A stretch of 24,570 nucleotides of DNA from JANNOG01 sp050329835. GTDB lineage: Bacteria; Actinomycetota; Actinomycetes; Actinomycetales; JBBAYJ01. How positions within the stretch are numbered: the first letter of the stretch is position 1; the number at the start of each line of letters is the position of its first letter. The notes beneath the pieces were generated by a model. The model did not search any database and had not been told where the DNA came from. It worked only from the letters and a program-made list of their open reading frames with translations. Below, in pieces: positions 13,641-22,253 of this stretch. Location: contig JBHJOJ010000199.1 in the NCBI GenBank assembly GCA_050329835.1, forward strand, positions 1 to 24,570, in the 5' to 3' direction. The position numbers were made by a program, and so were the translations under genes.

Positions 13641-14966
13641 ATGGCGATCGCCCTGCACTACGCCGCCCGCAGCGACGTCGGGCTCATCCGCGCGAACAAC
13701 CAGGACTCGGGCTACGCGGGACCGCACCTGCTGGTGGTCGCCGACGGCATGGGCGGCCACGCCGGGGGCGACATCGCGTCCTCGCTCGCCGTGGCCGAGC
13801 TCGCCGGTCTCGACGGGGAGTCGCTGGGGGCGCAGGAGGCCCAGGGCCGGCTCAACGCCGCGCTGCGGGCGGCGAACGCCCGGCTGCTCGACCGCGTGCT
13901 CGGTGAACCGGTGCTGGCCGGCATGGGCACGACGGTGACCGCGGTGCTGCGGGCAGGCAACCGGCTGATCCTCGCCCACATCGGCGACTCCCGGGCCTAC
14001 CTGCTGCGGGACGGCCGCCTCCACCAGGTCACCAGCGACCACACCTACGTGCAGCGACTGGTGTCCGAGGGGTCGCTGACCCCCGAGGAGGCCGAGCACC
14101 ACCCGCAGCGCTCGGTGCTGCTGCGCGTGCTGACCGGCGAGCACGGCGACGAGCCGGACCTGTCCGTGCGCGAGGGCCGCCCGGGCGACCGCCTGCTGCT
14201 GTGCTCGGACGGCCTGTCCGGAGTGGTGAGCTTCGAGACCATCGAGGACACCCTGGCCCAGGGGGGGGACCCCGCGGCGACGGCGCAACGGCTGGTCCAG
14301 CTGGCGCTGCGCGGGGGAGGGCCGGACAACGTCACGGTGATCGTGGCCGACGTCGTCGACCTCGACCGGCCCCCCTCGACGACCCCGCAGATCGTCGGCG
14401 CGGCGGCCGCCGCGGACGATCCCCGACGGGGGCCGCTGGCGTCGGGGGCGGCCGCCCGGGCCGCGATGCTCACCCGCGCCGACGCGGACCTCGACCGCCA
14501 CGACCGCCGCCGGGCCCCCCGCCGGGGCCCGGGCCTGGCGTGGTGGGCGCTGGTCACCGTCATCCTGCTCGGCCTCGCCGGCGGGGTCGTCGCGGCGTGG
14601 CAGTGGAGCCAGGAGCAGTACTACGTGGGCGCCCACCGGGAGCCGGGCGCCGGCACGACCGACGAGGTGGTCGCCGTCTACCGCGGGCTGCCGCAGGACG
14701 TGCTGGGCTTCGAGCTGTCGTCGGTGGTCGAGGAGACGGACATCCTGGTGACGGACCTCCCGGTGTTCGCCCAGGGCCAGATCCGCTCGACCATCGTGGT
14801 CGACGACCGCGGCCAGGCCGACGAGGTGGTGGCCCGGCTGCGGGACGACGTCGAGCCGGCCGACGCCGAGCCGTCGCCGTCCCCCGCGGCCGGCCCGACC
14901 GCCTCGCCGTCACCGGCGGCCACGCCCTCGCGCACGCCGGCGACCACGCCGACGAGGCCGGCGTGA
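13641..14966 (+). CDS. pstP: PstP: membrane PP2C-family Ser/Thr phosphatase
   Basis: A 441-residue phosphatase that reverses PknB phosphorylation of itself and of cell-wall and division proteins. The PP2C domain (residues 2-240) shows the metal ligands in VADGMGGHAGGD (Asp35), CSDGLSG (Asp190) and GGGPDNVTVIV (Asp229), plus AHIGDSRAYLL. An Arg-rich juxtamembrane stretch (285-297) precedes one transmembrane helix (299-320). The extracellular part (about 321-410) ends in a Pro/Ser/Thr/Ala-rich tail, as in mycobacterial PstP. The ATG at 13641 follows AGGGTGGG at 7 bases. The stop overlaps the GTG of rodA (GTGA), so the two are translationally coupled. Confidence 0.95.
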   Translation: MAIALHYAARSDVGLIRANNQDSGYAGPHLLVVADGMGGHAGGDIASSLAVAELAGLDGESLGAQEAQGRLNAALRAANARLLDRVLGEPVLAGMGTTVTAVLRAGNRLILAHIGDSRAYLLRDGRLHQVTSDHTYVQRLVSEGSLTPEEAEHHPQRSVLLRVLTGEHGDEPDLSVREGRPGDRLLLCSDGLSGVVSFETIEDTLAQGGDPAATAQRLVQLALRGGGPDNVTVIVADVVDLDRPPSTTPQIVGAAAAADDPRRGPLASGAAARAAMLTRADADLDRHDRRRAPRRGPGLAWWALVTVILLGLAGGVVAAWQWSQEQYYVGAHREPGAGTTDEVVAVYRGLPQDVLGFELSSVVEETDILVTDLPVFAQGQIRSTIVVDDRGQADEVVARLRDDVEPADAEPSPSPAAGPTASPSPAATPSRTPATTPTRPA

Positions 14967-16345
14967 CGACGACCGTCGCCGCCCTCGCGTCCGGCAGCCG
15001 CCGGGCGTGGGAGCTCGTGCTCATCGTCTTCGCCGTCGGCGTCACGGCGGCCGCGTACGCCTCCGTCGGGCTGGCCGTCCAGGGCAACCTGCCGGCGGGG
15101 CTGCCGGTGCACATGGCGCTGATGGCCGGGCTGGGTCTCGGGATGCACATCGTGACCCGGCTCCGGGCCCCCTACGCCGACCCCGTGATCGTGCCGGTCG
15201 CGCTGCTGCTCAACGGGCTCGGCGTGGTCCTCATCTACCGCCTCGACCTGGCCGAGGAGCGGACCCTCGTCGAGGGCTTCGCCTCCCGGCAGGTGCTCGG
15301 CGCCGCCGTCGGGGTGGCCGCGGCGGCCGCCGTCCTCGTCCTCGTCCGCGACCACCGGCTGCTGCGCAAGCGGACCTTCACCGCGTTCGCCGTCGGGTTC
15401 GGCCTGCTGGCCCTGCCACTGGTGCCGGGCCTCGGACGGACCATCAACGGGGCGCGGATCTGGATCGACCTCGGGGTCACCACCTTCCAGCCCGCCGAGC
15501 TGGCGAAGGTCGTGCTGACGATCTTCTTCGCGGGCTACCTCGTGACGAACCGCGACACCCTCAGCCTGGTCGGGCCCCGGGTCCTCGGGCTGCGGCTGCC
15601 CCGGGCCAGGGATCTCGGCCCGATCCTGCTCGCCTGGGCGGCGAGCATCGGGATCCTCGTGTTCGAGCGGGACCTCGGGACGTCGCTGCTGTTCTTCGGG
15701 ATCTTCGTGGCCCTGCTGTACGTGGCCACCGAGCGGCTGTCGTGGATCGTCCTCGGCCTGCTGCTGTTCGTCGGAGGGGCGGTCGTCGCGTGGCGGCTGT
15801 TCGGCCACGTCCAGCTGCGGGTGTCGACCTGGCTCGACCCGTTCAATCCCGACACCGTGTCCGGCGCCTCGTTCCAGCTGGCCCAGGGCCTGTACGGGAT
15901 GGCCCAGGGCGGGCTGCTGGGCACCGGGCTCGGCCGGGGGCGGCCCGACATCGTGCCGTTCGCCGAGAACGACTTCATCGTCGCCGCCGTCGGCGAGGAG
16001 CTGGGCCTCGCCGGGCTGTTCGCGGTCGTCGTCCTCTACCTCGTCCTCGTGCAGCGCGGCCTGCGCACCGCAGTCGGGGTGCGGGACGGCTTCGGCAAGC
16101 TGCTGGCCGCCGGACTGGCGTTCTCGCTGGCGCTGCAGTGCTTCATCGTCGCCGGCGGGGTGACCCGGGTGATCCCGCTGACCGGCCTCACCATGCCGTT
16201 CCTGGCGTACGGCGGCTCGGCGCTGGTCTCCAACTGGATCATCGTCGGGATGCTGCTGCGGATCTCGGACCTGGCGCGCCGGCCCGACCCGCCGGCCACC
16301 ACGGGACCGGACGCCGCCCCGACCGAGGTGGTGTCGCTGCGATGA
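14963..16345 (+). CDS. rodA: RodA/FtsW-type SEDS peptidoglycan glycosyltransferase
   Basis: A 460-residue polytopic membrane protein with about 12 transmembrane helices. It polymerises lipid II into glycan strands together with the class B PBP encoded next to it. Family signatures include LGRTINGARIWIDLG (158-171), FQPAELAKVV (175-184), FERDLGTSLLFFG with the putative catalytic Asp237, PFAENDFIVAAVGEELG and PLTGLTMPFLAYGGSALVSNW. Pairing with pbpA in the pstP-rodA-pbpA-pknB order is why RodA is preferred to FtsW, which sits in the dcw cluster elsewhere. The GTG start at 14963 overlaps the pstP stop by four bases, and the stop overlaps the pbpA ATG (ATGA). Confidence 0.95.
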   Translation: MTTTVAALASGSRRAWELVLIVFAVGVTAAAYASVGLAVQGNLPAGLPVHMALMAGLGLGMHIVTRLRAPYADPVIVPVALLLNGLGVVLIYRLDLAEERTLVEGFASRQVLGAAVGVAAAAAVLVLVRDHRLLRKRTFTAFAVGFGLLALPLVPGLGRTINGARIWIDLGVTTFQPAELAKVVLTIFFAGYLVTNRDTLSLVGPRVLGLRLPRARDLGPILLAWAASIGILVFERDLGTSLLFFGIFVALLYVATERLSWIVLGLLLFVGGAVVAWRLFGHVQLRVSTWLDPFNPDTVSGASFQLAQGLYGMAQGGLLGTGLGRGRPDIVPFAENDFIVAAVGEELGLAGLFAVVVLYLVLVQRGLRTAVGVRDGFGKLLAAGLAFSLALQCFIVAGGVTRVIPLTGLTMPFLAYGGSALVSNWIIVGMLLRISDLARRPDPPATTGPDAAPTEVVSLR

Positions 16346-17823
16346 ACGCCCCGCTGCGCCGGCTCGCCGTGGTCACCGCGCTCCTGCTCACCAGCCTGCT
16401 CGTCTCGACGACCTGGATCCAGTACCTGGCGGCCGACTCCATCCAGGAGGGGCCGGGGAACTCCCGCGCCCTGTACGCCCAGTTCGGCCGGGACCGCGGC
16501 GACATGTTCGTCGGCGACGGCGACCGGCAGGCGGCGGTCGCCACGTCGGAGCCCGTGGACGACGAGTTCGGCTTCCTGCGCAGCTACCCGCAACCCGACC
16601 TGTACGCGCACACCACCGGCTACTACTCCGTCCTGCTCGGCACCTCCGGCATGGAGCGGGCCGCGGACGAGGCCCTGGCCGGCACCGCGGACGAGCTGTT
16701 CTACCGCCGCATCCAGGACCTGGTCACCGGCCGCGACCCGACGGGCGGCATCGTCCGCCTCACCCTCGACCCCGCGGTCCAGCAGGCCGCGTGGGACGCC
16801 CTGGGCGACCGCACCGGGGCCGTCGTCGTGACCGAACCCGACACCGGGCGGGTGCTCGCCATGGTGAGCAGACCCTCCTACGACCCCAACGTGCTCGCGT
16901 CCCACGACCTCGGCGCGGTGCAGGAGGCATGGGACGCCCTCAACGCCGATCCCGGTCGCCCGCTGGAGAACCGTGCCATCAGCGGCCGGCTCTACCCGCC
17001 GGGCTCGACCTTCAAGGTCGTCACCGCGGCGGCCGCGCTCGAGGCCGGGCGCACCCCGGAGACGCTGCTGCCGGGACCGGAGGAGCTGGACCTTCCCCAG
17101 ACCGACCGGGTGCTGACCAACGCCTTCGACAGCTCGTGCGGCGGCGGTGACCAGGTCAGCCTGGCCGACGCGCTCCGGGTGTCGTGCAACACGGCGTTCG
17201 GGGCGCTCGGCCTCGAGCTCGGGGACGAGGCGCTGCGCGAGCAGGCCGCCGCCTTCGGCTTCGGCCAGCAGTACGAGATCCCCCTGATCGTCGCCCCCAG
17301 CACGGTGCCGGACGAGATCGACGAGCCGCAGACCGCCTTCACCGCGATCGGGCAGTTCGACGTCCGCGTCACCCCGCTCCAGGTGGCCATGATGTCGGCG
17401 GCGGTGGCCAACGACGGGGTGGTCATGCGCCCGGAGGTGGTCGACAGCGTGCTGGCGGCGGACCTGTCGGTGGTGGCCCGGCCCGAACCCGAGGAGGTCG
17501 GGCGCGCCGTCTCCCCGTCGGTGGCGCAGTCGCTCACCGACATGATGACCCTGGTGGTCGAGAGCGGGAGCGGGACCGCGGCGGCCGTGCCCGGGGCGAG
17601 CGTCGCCGGCAAGACGGGGACCGCCCAGACCGGGGTCGAGGGCGAGGACCCGCACGCGTGGTTCACGGGCTTCGCGCCGGTGGAGGACCCGCAGGTGGCG
17701 GTGGCCGTGGTCGTCGAGAACGGCGGCGCCGGCAGCCAGGTCGCGGCGCCGGTGGCCGGCGAGGTGCTGGATGCGGCGCTGGCCGCCGCCGGCACCGGGT
17801 CGGAGTCGGGGGGCGAGCGGTGA
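16342..17823 (+). CDS. pbpA: PbpA: class B penicillin-binding protein (transpeptidase)
   Basis: A 493-residue membrane-anchored D,D-transpeptidase that crosslinks peptidoglycan outside the membrane. A single N-terminal helix (about residues 8-28) anchors it. The dimerisation region (30-150) contains the GYYSVLLGTSGMER stretch. The transpeptidase domain has all three active-site motifs: STFK (Ser222-Lys225), SCN (281-283) and KTG (424-426). The size matches mycobacterial PbpA. It is expected to act as the partner of the upstream SEDS protein and to be phosphorylated by PknB. The start overlaps the rodA stop. An 82-bp gap to pknB follows, the largest internal gap of the operon, where an additional pknB promoter could lie. 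Confidence 0.95.
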   Translation: MNAPLRRLAVVTALLLTSLLVSTTWIQYLAADSIQEGPGNSRALYAQFGRDRGDMFVGDGDRQAAVATSEPVDDEFGFLRSYPQPDLYAHTTGYYSVLLGTSGMERAADEALAGTADELFYRRIQDLVTGRDPTGGIVRLTLDPAVQQAAWDALGDRTGAVVVTEPDTGRVLAMVSRPSYDPNVLASHDLGAVQEAWDALNADPGRPLENRAISGRLYPPGSTFKVVTAAAALEAGRTPETLLPGPEELDLPQTDRVLTNAFDSSCGGGDQVSLADALRVSCNTAFGALGLELGDEALREQAAAFGFGQQYEIPLIVAPSTVPDEIDEPQTAFTAIGQFDVRVTPLQVAMMSAAVANDGVVMRPEVVDSVLAADLSVVARPEPEEVGRAVSPSVAQSLTDMMTLVVESGSGTAAAVPGASVAGKTGTAQTGVEGEDPHAWFTGFAPVEDPQVAVAVVVENGGAGSQVAAPVAGEVLDAALAAAGTGSESGGER

Positions 17824-17905
17824 CGGCTCGCGTCACGGGGCCCCGCAACGGGTCGGGTGTGCCAGTCTGGGGCGGCCTGCCCCACCGGACGAACGAAGAG
17901 GACGC

Positions 17906-19822
17906 ATGACGGACGGACCGGGTTTCCCGCCGGCGGGCGGCGACGGCTTCCACACCGGTGGTGTCCCGCAGCTGCTGGGCGGGCGCTACCAGCTGGAGCG
18001 CCAGATCGGGCGCGGCGGCATGGCGGAGGTGTACGCCGGACGCGACACCCGCCTGGGTCGGACCGTGGCGGTGAAGGTGCTGAAGACCGACCTCGCCCGC
18101 GACCCGTCGTTCCAGTCCCGCTTCAAGCGGGAGGCGCAGTCGGCGGCCAGCCTCAACCACCCGGCGATCATGGCCGTGTACGACACCGGGGACGAGCAGG
18201 TCACCGGCGCCGGCGGGCACCTCCCCTTCATCGTCATGGAGTACCTCCAGGGCCGCACGCTCAAGGAGGTGCTGACCGAGCACGGGCGGCTGAACGTCGA
18301 GGACTCGCTGCGGGTGACGGCCGGCGTCCTGGACGCCCTGCAGCACAGCCACCGCAACGGGATCGTGCACCGCGACATCAAGCCGGCGAACGTCATGGTG
18401 ACCGACGCCGGCGAGATCAAGGTGATGGACTTCGGCATCGCCCGCGCCATCACCGACACCGGCGCCACCATGACCGGGACGAACGCGGTGCTCGGCACGG
18501 CGCAGTACCTCTCCCCGGAGCAGGCCAGGGGCGAGACCGTCGACAACCGCTCCGATCTGTACTCGACGTCGTGCCTGCTGTACGAGCTGCTGACGGGGCG
18601 CCCGCCGTTCGTCGGCGACAGCCCGGTCTCGCTGGCCTACCAGCACGTCGGGGAGCAGCCGCAACCGCCGAGCTCCCTCGTGCCCGACCTGCCGGCCGAC
18701 CTCGACCGGGTGGTCATGCGCGGGCTGTCCAAGGACCGGACCCAGCGCTACCAGAGCGCCGAGGACTTCATCTCCGACCTCGACCGGGTCGCCACCGGCG
18801 TGCCCGTCGGCGGGCCCGACGCCACCCAGGTGGTGGCCGCGGCCGGTCTCGGCGCCGCGACGACCCAGCTGCCCCGGTCCGGCGCCGGCGAGACGCAGTC
18901 CTGGCCGGTGCAGGGGACCGCGCGCCCCACCGGCTACGGCTCGCCCTACGACACCGGGACCCAGAGCCCGTACGACACCGGCACCCAGTCGCCCTACGAC
19001 GACGAGGACGAGCCGCCGCGGCGCAAGCTCACGTGGCTGTGGATCCTCCTGGTGGTGCTCGCCCTGCTCGCCGTCGGGGTCCTGGCCTGGGTGTACTTCA
19101 GTTCGGGCGACGGCGGTGCCGAGCCGGCGCCGACGAACACCGGTGTCGCCCAGATCCAGATGCCGGACGTCCGTGGTCAGACGTACGACGAGGCGGTCGC
19201 GGCCCTCCAGGCGGCCGGCTTCACCGGGGACATCGAGCAGGAGCCCCAGGAGACCCTCGACGCCGACCCGGAGACCGTCCTCGACCAGCAGCCCGCCGCC
19301 GGCTCGTCGATCCCCGTGGACACCACGGTGGTGCTGACCGTCGCGGTGCAGCCGGGCCAGGTGGCCGTGCCGGACGTCCGGGGGCTCAGCCAGGCGGACG
19401 CGCGCCAGCAGCTCACCGACGCCGGGCTGCAGCCCGGCGACGTGCGACAGGCCAACGACTCGGAGATCGAGCAGGACTCGGTCGTGGGGACCGACCCGGA
19501 GGCCGGCAGCCAGGTGGCCCCTGGGACGACGGTGACGCTCATCGTGTCCAGTGGTGCCGTCGAGGTGCCGGCGGTCGAGGGCCAGCAGGTCAACGACGCC
19601 ATCGCCGCGATCCAGGACGCCGGGTTGCGGGTCGAGCAGATCGGGCAGCCCAGCGGGGAGCCCGCGGGGACGGTCATCGACCAGAACCCGCCACCGGGGG
19701 ATCTGGTGCCCGCCGGCTCGACGGTCCAGATCATCGTCGCCCAGCCGCAGGCGACCACGGTGACCCCGACGACGACCCCGACCACCACGACGACCACGGC
19801 GAGCGAGTCGGTCGCCCCCTGA
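17906..19822 (+). CDS. pknB: PknB: PASTA-domain Ser/Thr protein kinase
   Basis: A 638-residue receptor kinase that senses peptidoglycan fragments or lipid II and controls cell-wall synthesis and division. The kinase domain (about 25-295) has GRGGMAEVY (35-43), Lys57 in VAVKVLK, HRDIKPAN (155-162), DFG (175-177) and activation-loop threonines 190 and 192 in TMTGTNAVLGTAQYLSPEQ. A juxtamembrane linker (300-372) carries three tandem SPYD(TGTQ) units. One transmembrane helix (375-398) leads to three extracellular PASTA domains (about 414-481, 482-548, 549-612). A Thr-rich tail (TTTPTTTTTTAS) closes the protein. M. tuberculosis PknB has four PASTA repeats. The ATG at 17906 follows GAAGAGGA. No pknA lies beside it. 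Confidence 0.96.
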   Translation: MTDGPGFPPAGGDGFHTGGVPQLLGGRYQLERQIGRGGMAEVYAGRDTRLGRTVAVKVLKTDLARDPSFQSRFKREAQSAASLNHPAIMAVYDTGDEQVTGAGGHLPFIVMEYLQGRTLKEVLTEHGRLNVEDSLRVTAGVLDALQHSHRNGIVHRDIKPANVMVTDAGEIKVMDFGIARAITDTGATMTGTNAVLGTAQYLSPEQARGETVDNRSDLYSTSCLLYELLTGRPPFVGDSPVSLAYQHVGEQPQPPSSLVPDLPADLDRVVMRGLSKDRTQRYQSAEDFISDLDRVATGVPVGGPDATQVVAAAGLGAATTQLPRSGAGETQSWPVQGTARPTGYGSPYDTGTQSPYDTGTQSPYDDEDEPPRRKLTWLWILLVVLALLAVGVLAWVYFSSGDGGAEPAPTNTGVAQIQMPDVRGQTYDEAVAALQAAGFTGDIEQEPQETLDADPETVLDQQPAAGSSIPVDTTVVLTVAVQPGQVAVPDVRGLSQADARQQLTDAGLQPGDVRQANDSEIEQDSVVGTDPEAGSQVAPGTTVTLIVSSGAVEVPAVEGQQVNDAIAAIQDAGLRVEQIGQPSGEPAGTVIDQNPPPGDLVPAGSTVQIIVAQPQATTVTPTTTPTTTTTTASESVAP

Positions 19823-19834
19823 CCGGCGGCGGCG

Positions 19835-20470
19835 TCAGGCGGACCCGGCGGCCAGCAGGGGCGACAGGCCCTCGGAGAGCGCGACCGCCCCGGGGTCGCC
19901 GCACGCCGCGAGCCAGTTGGCCAGCAGTCGGTGACCGCCCTCGGTGAGCACCGACTCGGGATGGAACTGCACCCCGGACAGTGGGGCGCCGACCGCCTCG
20001 ACGGCCATCACCACCCCGCCCGGCGTGCGCGCGGTCACCGGCAGCGACGCCGGGAGCGTGTCCTCGACGACCGCGAGGGAGTGGTAGCGGGTGCCGGTGA
20101 ACGGCGACGGCAGGCCGGCAAGGACGCCGGCCCCGTCGTGGACCACCAGGCTGGTCTTGCCGTGCAGCAGCTCGGGGGCGTGCGTGACCCGGGCGCCGAA
20201 GGCCTCGGCCAGGGCTTGGTGCCCCAGGCACACCCCCAGCAGCGGGATCGCGCGCTCGGCGCACCGGCGGACCGCCGCCACGCAGATCCCGGCGTCGGCG
20301 GGCCGGCCCGGTCCGGGCGACAGCAGGACCCCGTCGTAGCCGTCCACCGCCTCGACCCCGACCGCGTCGTTGCGGACGACGTCCACCCGGGCATCGAGCT
20401 CGCGCAGGTACCCGACCTGGGTGTGGACGAACGAGTCGTAGTTGTCGACGACGAGGACGCGGACCGTCAC
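19835..20470 (-). CDS. TrpG/PabA-type glutamine amidotransferase (anthranilate or aminodeoxychorismate synthase component II)
   Basis: A 211-residue class I glutamine amidotransferase that releases ammonia for chorismate amination in tryptophan or folate synthesis. It starts VRVLVVDNYDSFVHTQVGYL, the hallmark of the family. The catalytic Cys81 is in GVCLGHQALAEAFG, and His170 and Glu172 are in VQFHPES; LLSPGPGRP and HGKTSLVVHD are also typical. The partner synthase is not in this window, so trpG versus pabA cannot be decided; the equivalent gene beside pknB in M. tuberculosis is named trpG. The GTG at 20470 follows AGGAGG and overlaps the stop of the small upstream membrane protein. It ends only 12 bp from the convergent pknB stop. 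Confidence 0.93.
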   Translation of the reverse strand: MTVRVLVVDNYDSFVHTQVGYLRELDARVDVVRNDAVGVEAVDGYDGVLLSPGPGRPADAGICVAAVRRCAERAIPLLGVCLGHQALAEAFGARVTHAPELLHGKTSLVVHDGAGVLAGLPSPFTGTRYHSLAVVEDTLPASLPVTARTPGGVVMAVEAVGAPLSGVQFHPESVLTEGGHRLLANWLAACGDPGAVALSEGLSPLLAAGSA

Positions 20471-20637
20471 GGGCCCTCCTCCTGCTCGACGGTCTGCTGG
20501 TTGAACGGCACGTAGGGGGCGACGACCGGGAACAGCCACAGGAAGCAGGCGGCGACGGCCGCGAGGGCGAGCAGGGCGAGCAGGGCGACGCGGACGGCCG
20601 GGTGACCGGGCAGGCGGCGCCACAGGACGGCGTACAC
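20467..20637 (-). CDS. Small single-pass membrane protein in sortase operon
   Basis: A 56-residue ORF, GTG at 20637 to TGA at 20467. It has a basic N-terminus (YAVLWRRLPGHPAVR), one transmembrane helix (about residues 16-40, VALLALLALAAVAACFLWLF) and an outward tail YVPFNQQTVEQEEGP. It starts 9 bp after the sortase stop behind GAGGGG, and its stop overlaps the GTG of the amidotransferase gene. This tight fit, the positive-inside charge and the typical hydrophobic profile argue that it is a real gene although very short. I recall similar short proteins between sortase and amidotransferase genes in other actinobacteria, but no function. It might be an accessory to the sortase. Confidence 0.7.
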   Translation of the reverse strand: MYAVLWRRLPGHPAVRVALLALLALAAVAACFLWLFPVVAPYVPFNQQTVEQEEGP

Positions 20638-20646
20638 CGGCGCCCC

Positions 20647-21426
20647 TCAGCCCGCGGCCACGACGGCCGGGGGGCCCTCGGTCGCGGGACGGAACTCGTC
20701 GAGGACCCCGTGCACCACGTACCGCTCCCGGGCGCTGTAGCGGGGGTGGCAGGACGTCATCGTGATCACCCTCTCGGTCGGCGCGGTTCCCGGCTCGCCG
20801 GGCACCGGGGCCACCACCTCGACCTGCTGCGGCAGCACGATGCGGGACTCGGTGATCCGGTAGGTGTAGTAGCCCTCCGCGGTCTGGACGACCACGGGGT
20901 CTCCCGGCCGCAGCTCGTCGATGCGCGCCAGTGGTGCCCCGTAGGTGGTCCGGTGCCCCGCGAGCGCGAGGTTCCCGACGGCGCCGGGCCAGGCGCTGCC
21001 GTCGTAGTGGCCCACGCCCTGCTGCAGGTCGTCCCCGGTCGTCCCGGAGACGATCGGCCGGGCGTAGCCGTCGCCGAAGCGCGGGATCCGCAGCAGGCCG
21101 AACGGCTCGCCGGCCGCGGCCCCGGCCGCGACCGGGATCTCGTCCGGCCCGGGCACGGCCGGTTCGGCGGGCGGGGCGGGCGCGGTGCCCTCGCCGGCCG
21201 CCCAGTCCTGCTCCAGCCGGTCCGCCAGGCGGTCCTGCTCCCGGTTGGCCTCGACGTCGGTCCACCACAGCTGCCAGGCCACGAAGAGCAGCAGCAGGAC
21301 CCCCAGCGTGATCGACAGCTCACCGAAGGTGCCGACGACCCCGCGGACCGCGTCCCCGGCGGAGGGCCCCCGCCGGGGCCGCCGGTCCCGCCGTGGTCCG
21401 TGCTCCGGCGCCGCGGTGACGGTCAC
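20647..21426 (-). CDS. Class E sortase
   Basis: A 259-residue membrane-anchored transpeptidase. An Arg-rich cytoplasmic start (residues 10-22) precedes one transmembrane helix (about 33-55). After an Ala/Pro/Glu-rich linker the sortase domain runs from about 105 to 247. The catalytic His158 is in LALAGHRTTYG, Cys226 in ITMTSCHPRYSARER, and the Arg is 233 or 235. The TSCHPR-SARER pattern is characteristic of class E sortases, which in actinobacteria attach LAxTG-type proteins to the wall. No substrate gene with such a signal lies in this window. The GTG start at 21426 overlaps the DUF881 stop by four bases; the small membrane protein gene follows. Confidence 0.93.
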   Translation of the reverse strand: MTVTAAPEHGPRRDRRPRRGPSAGDAVRGVVGTFGELSITLGVLLLLFVAWQLWWTDVEANREQDRLADRLEQDWAAGEGTAPAPPAEPAVPGPDEIPVAAGAAAGEPFGLLRIPRFGDGYARPIVSGTTGDDLQQGVGHYDGSAWPGAVGNLALAGHRTTYGAPLARIDELRPGDPVVVQTAEGYYTYRITESRIVLPQQVEVVAPVPGEPGTAPTERVITMTSCHPRYSARERYVVHGVLDEFRPATEGPPAVVAAG

Positions 21427-22172
21427 GCCCCGGCCGCCGCGAGGTCGCCCGGAGCCGCGACCTCGGCGTGCTGGAGGTCCACCGGCCCCGTGTACTCGGG
21501 CAGTCGCAGGCCCCCGCGGGTCTCGACCGACCAGCCGAGCCCGTAGGCATCGACGTATTGGCGGTACACCCGGACCTCGGGGCTGGCGTCGAGCGCCGCG
21601 GTGAGCCGGTCGGGGTCGCCGACGGCCGTCACGACGTAGGGCGGGGAGTAGGGGCGGCCCTGGAGGCTCACGGTGTTCCCGACGCAGCGGACGGCACTGG
21701 TGGAGATCAGCCGCTGGTCCATGAGCATGACGCCCTCGGCCCCGGCCAGCCAGAAGGCGTTGACGACCGCCTGGATGTCCTGCTGGTGCACCACGCCGTC
21801 GTCCGGGTTCTCCAGCCGGGCGCGGGTCGCGGCGTCCGCCGGGGCGTCGTCCAGGGTGACGACGACGCCGGCGCCCTCGACCGGGACGAAGCCGGCGTCC
21901 GGGGCCAGGTCCCGGGCGGCGGTGTCGATCGACCGCGTCCCGGAGTCGCTGCGGCCGACGACCGCGGTCAGCTCGTCCACCTCGGCTCGCAGCCCGGTGA
22001 GCTGTTCGGCCGTGCCGTCGGCGCGCGCCTGCTCCTCGGCCACGAGGGACCGCAGGTCCCCGAGGTCGCTGCGCAGGTCCGTGCCCTGCGCGGTTCCGGA
22101 GCTCGCGACGAAGAGGAAGCCCGCCAGGGCCGCCGTCATCGCCACCGCGGTACCAGGTCGTCGTCGTGCCAC
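21423..22172 (-). CDS. DUF881-family extracellular protein
   Basis: A 249-residue protein with an N-terminal signal anchor (about residues 9-30, TAVAMTAALAGFLFVAS), a predicted coiled coil (about 38-72, LRSLVAEEQARADGTAEQL and following) and a DUF881 domain to the C-terminus. Family signatures visible are GVVVTLDDAP, VHQQDIQAVVNAFWLAGAEGVML, STSAVRCVGNTVSLQG, RPYSPPYVVTAVG and the closing LPEYTGPVDLQHAEV. DUF881 proteins are conserved beside crgA and sortase genes in actinobacteria, but their function is unknown. The GTG at 22172 is the only good start; CACAAT about 7 bp before it suggests a leaderless transcript. It is the first gene of a four-gene operon and diverges from crgA across 81 bp. 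Confidence 0.9.
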   Translation of the reverse strand: MARRRPGTAVAMTAALAGFLFVASSGTAQGTDLRSDLGDLRSLVAEEQARADGTAEQLTGLRAEVDELTAVVGRSDSGTRSIDTAARDLAPDAGFVPVEGAGVVVTLDDAPADAATRARLENPDDGVVHQQDIQAVVNAFWLAGAEGVMLMDQRLISTSAVRCVGNTVSLQGRPYSPPYVVTAVGDPDRLTAALDASPEVRVYRQYVDAYGLGWSVETRGGLRLPEYTGPVDLQHAEVAAPGDLAAAGA

Positions 22173-22178
22173 GGCCCC

Positions 22179-22184
22179 ATTGTG
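22179..22184 (-). promoter_or_regulatory. Candidate -10 box for the DUF881-sortase operon
   Basis: On the minus strand CACAAT (22184-22179) lies six bases before the GTG at 22172. Transcription would start at the codon itself. There is no ribosome binding site in the short upstream sequence. No -35 box is evident, so this remains tentative. Confidence 0.3.
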
Positions 22185-22253
22185 CCGTCGCCTAGGCTGC
22201 GGCCGGGCGGTGCCGGGCCACCGGCGACCGGAAGGAGAGCCGAGGAGGCCGCA

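Noticed and set aside
17857..19947. A 696-codon plus-strand frame overlapping pknB
   Set aside because: Out-of-frame shadow of pknB; it lacks kinase or PASTA motifs.
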